From CF-167 sp963695195 (GTDB lineage: Bacteria; Chloroflexota; Limnocylindria; QHBO01): a DNA stretch of 64,000 bases. This document shows, one piece after another, positions 63,154 through 64,000 of the stretch (the stretch's first letter is position 1; each line of letters begins with the position of its first letter). Position numbers and translations under genes: made by a program. The notes beneath the pieces are model-generated. The model did not search any database, was not told the DNA's origin, and saw only the letters and a list, made by a program, of their open reading frames with translations. The stretch covers positions 310,001 to 374,000 of the forward strand of contig CAVOGE010000007.1 in the NCBI GenBank assembly GCA_963695195.1, in the 5' to 3' direction.

Positions 63154-63159
63154 ACCCTA
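63154..63159 (-). promoter_or_regulatory. Leaderless-type -10 box (TAGGGT) for the TlpA-like gene
   Basis: TAGGGT on the minus strand ends 6 nt before GTG 63147, which decides the start in favour of the clean lipoprotein signal. Confidence 0.5.
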
Positions 63160-63221
63160 CCCCGCTCGCGTGACGAGCGCATGAAGGGCCGATGGCGGGC
63201 GCGTGACGTGACGGTCGCACC

Positions 63222-63227
63222 TACACT
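63222..63227 (+). promoter_or_regulatory. Leaderless-type -10 box (TACACT) for ispG
   Basis: TACACT ends 6 nt before ATG 63234; no ribosome site is present. Confidence 0.5.
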
Positions 63228-63233
63228 CGTGTC

Positions 63234-64000
63234 ATGAGCGCGCGGCGGCAGACGGTCACGGTCACGGTGGGCGGCGTGGCGATCGGGTCGGAGCACCCGG
63301 TGGTGGTCCAGTCGATGACCAACACCGATACCGCCGATGCCGATGCCACCGCCATCCAGGTAGCGCAGCTGGCACATGCCGGCAGCGAACTGGTGCGCAT
63401 CACCGTCAACAATGACGAGGCCGCCAGGGCGGTCCCGCTGATCCGTGAGAAGCTGGACCGGCTGGGCGTGGGCGTGCCGCTGATCGGGGACTTCCACTAC
63501 AACGGCCATCTGCTCCTGACGAAGTACCCCGAGGCGGCGGCGGCGTTGGCCAAGTACCGCATCAACCCGGGGAATGTCGGCACCAAGCGTCGCGACGAGC
63601 AGTTCCGCCAGATCGTCGAGGTGGCGGTCGCCAACGACAAGCCCGTACGCATCGGCGTGAACTGGGGGTCGCTCGACCAGCAACTGCTGACGGAGATGAT
63701 GGATGCCAACGCGCTGCTCGCCGAGCCGCGCGACAGCCGCGAGGTGATGATCGAGGCGATGCTCTCCTCGGCGCTGCGCTCCGCTCGGCTCGCCGAGGAG
63801 ACGGGGCTGGGCCACGACCGGATCGTCCTGAGCGCCAAGGTGAGCGGGGTGCAGGACCTGGTCGAGGTCTACGCGCGTTTGTCCGAGCGTTGCGATTACC
63901 CACTCCACCTTGGCCTCACCGAGGCGGGGATGGGTTCGCGGGGCATCATCTCATCGACCGCCGGCCTCGCCATCCTGCTTCAGCGCGGAATCGGCGACAC
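63234..64000 (+). CDS. ispG: 4-hydroxy-3-methylbut-2-en-1-yl diphosphate synthase IspG, N-terminal part
   Basis: The frame is open to the end of the window (255 codons), so the C-terminal iron-sulfur domain with its Cys ligands is not seen. The visible part is the TIM-barrel domain: PVVVQSMTNTDTADADATAIQVAQL, ELVRITVNN, LIGDFHYNGHLLL, YRINPGNVGT, RIGVNWGSLDQ and YPLHLGLTEAGMGSRG. IspG converts MEcPP to HMBPP in the MEP isoprenoid pathway, using a 4Fe-4S cluster and reduced ferredoxin or flavodoxin. It is transcribed divergently from the TlpA-like gene. Confidence 0.96.
   Translation, partial: MSARRQTVTVTVGGVAIGSEHPVVVQSMTNTDTADADATAIQVAQLAHAGSELVRITVNNDEAARAVPLIREKLDRLGVGVPLIGDFHYNGHLLLTKYPEAAAALAKYRINPGNVGTKRRDEQFRQIVEVAVANDKPVRIGVNWGSLDQQLLTEMMDANALLAEPRDSREVMIEAMLSSALRSARLAEETGLGHDRIVLSAKVSGVQDLVEVYARLSERCDYPLHLGLTEAGMGSRGIISSTAGLAILLQRGIGD

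Overview
The window is a GC-rich (by eye about two thirds G+C), gene-dense stretch of a bacterial chromosome. The organism cannot be fixed from the sequence. The combination of an Lhr helicase, F420-type luciferase-like oxidoreductases, a two-domain NirK-like copper enzyme, DevS/DevR-like two-component genes, zinc-ribbon class III cyclases fused to AAA/TPR regions, MEP-pathway IspG and many leaderless-type promoters (TANNNT box 6-10 nt before the start codon) suits a Chloroflexota (Limnocylindria-like) or related high-GC lineage. That assignment is inference. I see no phage, insertion sequence, CRISPR array or rRNA; one tRNA-Gly(TCC) is present.

Layout. 0-4.5 kb: end of a beta-CASP RNase, then a SAM hydroxide adenosyltransferase in an operon with a complete ECF vitamin/nutrient transporter (fused double ATPase, S component, EcfT). 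4.7-9.2 kb: Lhr helicase. 9.3-14.3 kb: NirK-like copper protein, DevS/DevR-like sensor-regulator pair, a polytopic His-rich membrane protein and a DUF4260 protein. 14.3-17.4 kb: ABC exporter and glycogen-synthase-like glycosyltransferase. 17.5-24.6 kb: CopA copper ATPase, YHS protein, and a translationally coupled set of two ATPase/permease pairs plus an esterase. 24.6-29 kb: GAF-GGDEF diguanylate cyclase, VKOR-DsbA fusion, F420 oxidoreductase. 29-33.9 kb: giant repetitive cell-surface protein with a DUF11 domain and LPxTA-like anchor. 34-50 kb: a signalling-rich region with two paralogous zinc-ribbon/cyclase/AAA/TPR proteins, two cNMP-binding proteins, a sigma factor with its partner, and a locus built around proteins carrying a DTEGH motif, an intracellular subtilase and a GAF protein. 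50-64 kb: transporters, CoA-transferase, zinc metallopeptidase, MMPL exporter, UMF1-type MFS with GDPD, ACT protein, a second F420 oxidoreductase, DUF1028, then a thiol-redox block (TrxB, CcdA, TlpA) and the start of ispG.

Two themes stand out. First, frame disruptions are confined to about 24.5-56 kb: the esterase, F420 oxidoreductase, surface protein, both cyclases, DTEGH repeat protein, CoA-transferase and MMPL are all broken by single-base indels, whereas none is seen before or after. Uncorrected sequencing indels are the simplest explanation, and real decay is the alternative. Second, the 41.4-46 kb locus is the best candidate for something undescribed: an acidic DTEGH tandem-repeat protein, a membrane protein sharing the same pentapeptide, a GAF protein overlapping a cytoplasmic subtilisin, two cNMP-binding regulators and a 20-residue Lys/Pro peptide gene preceded by an 11-bp inverted repeat.
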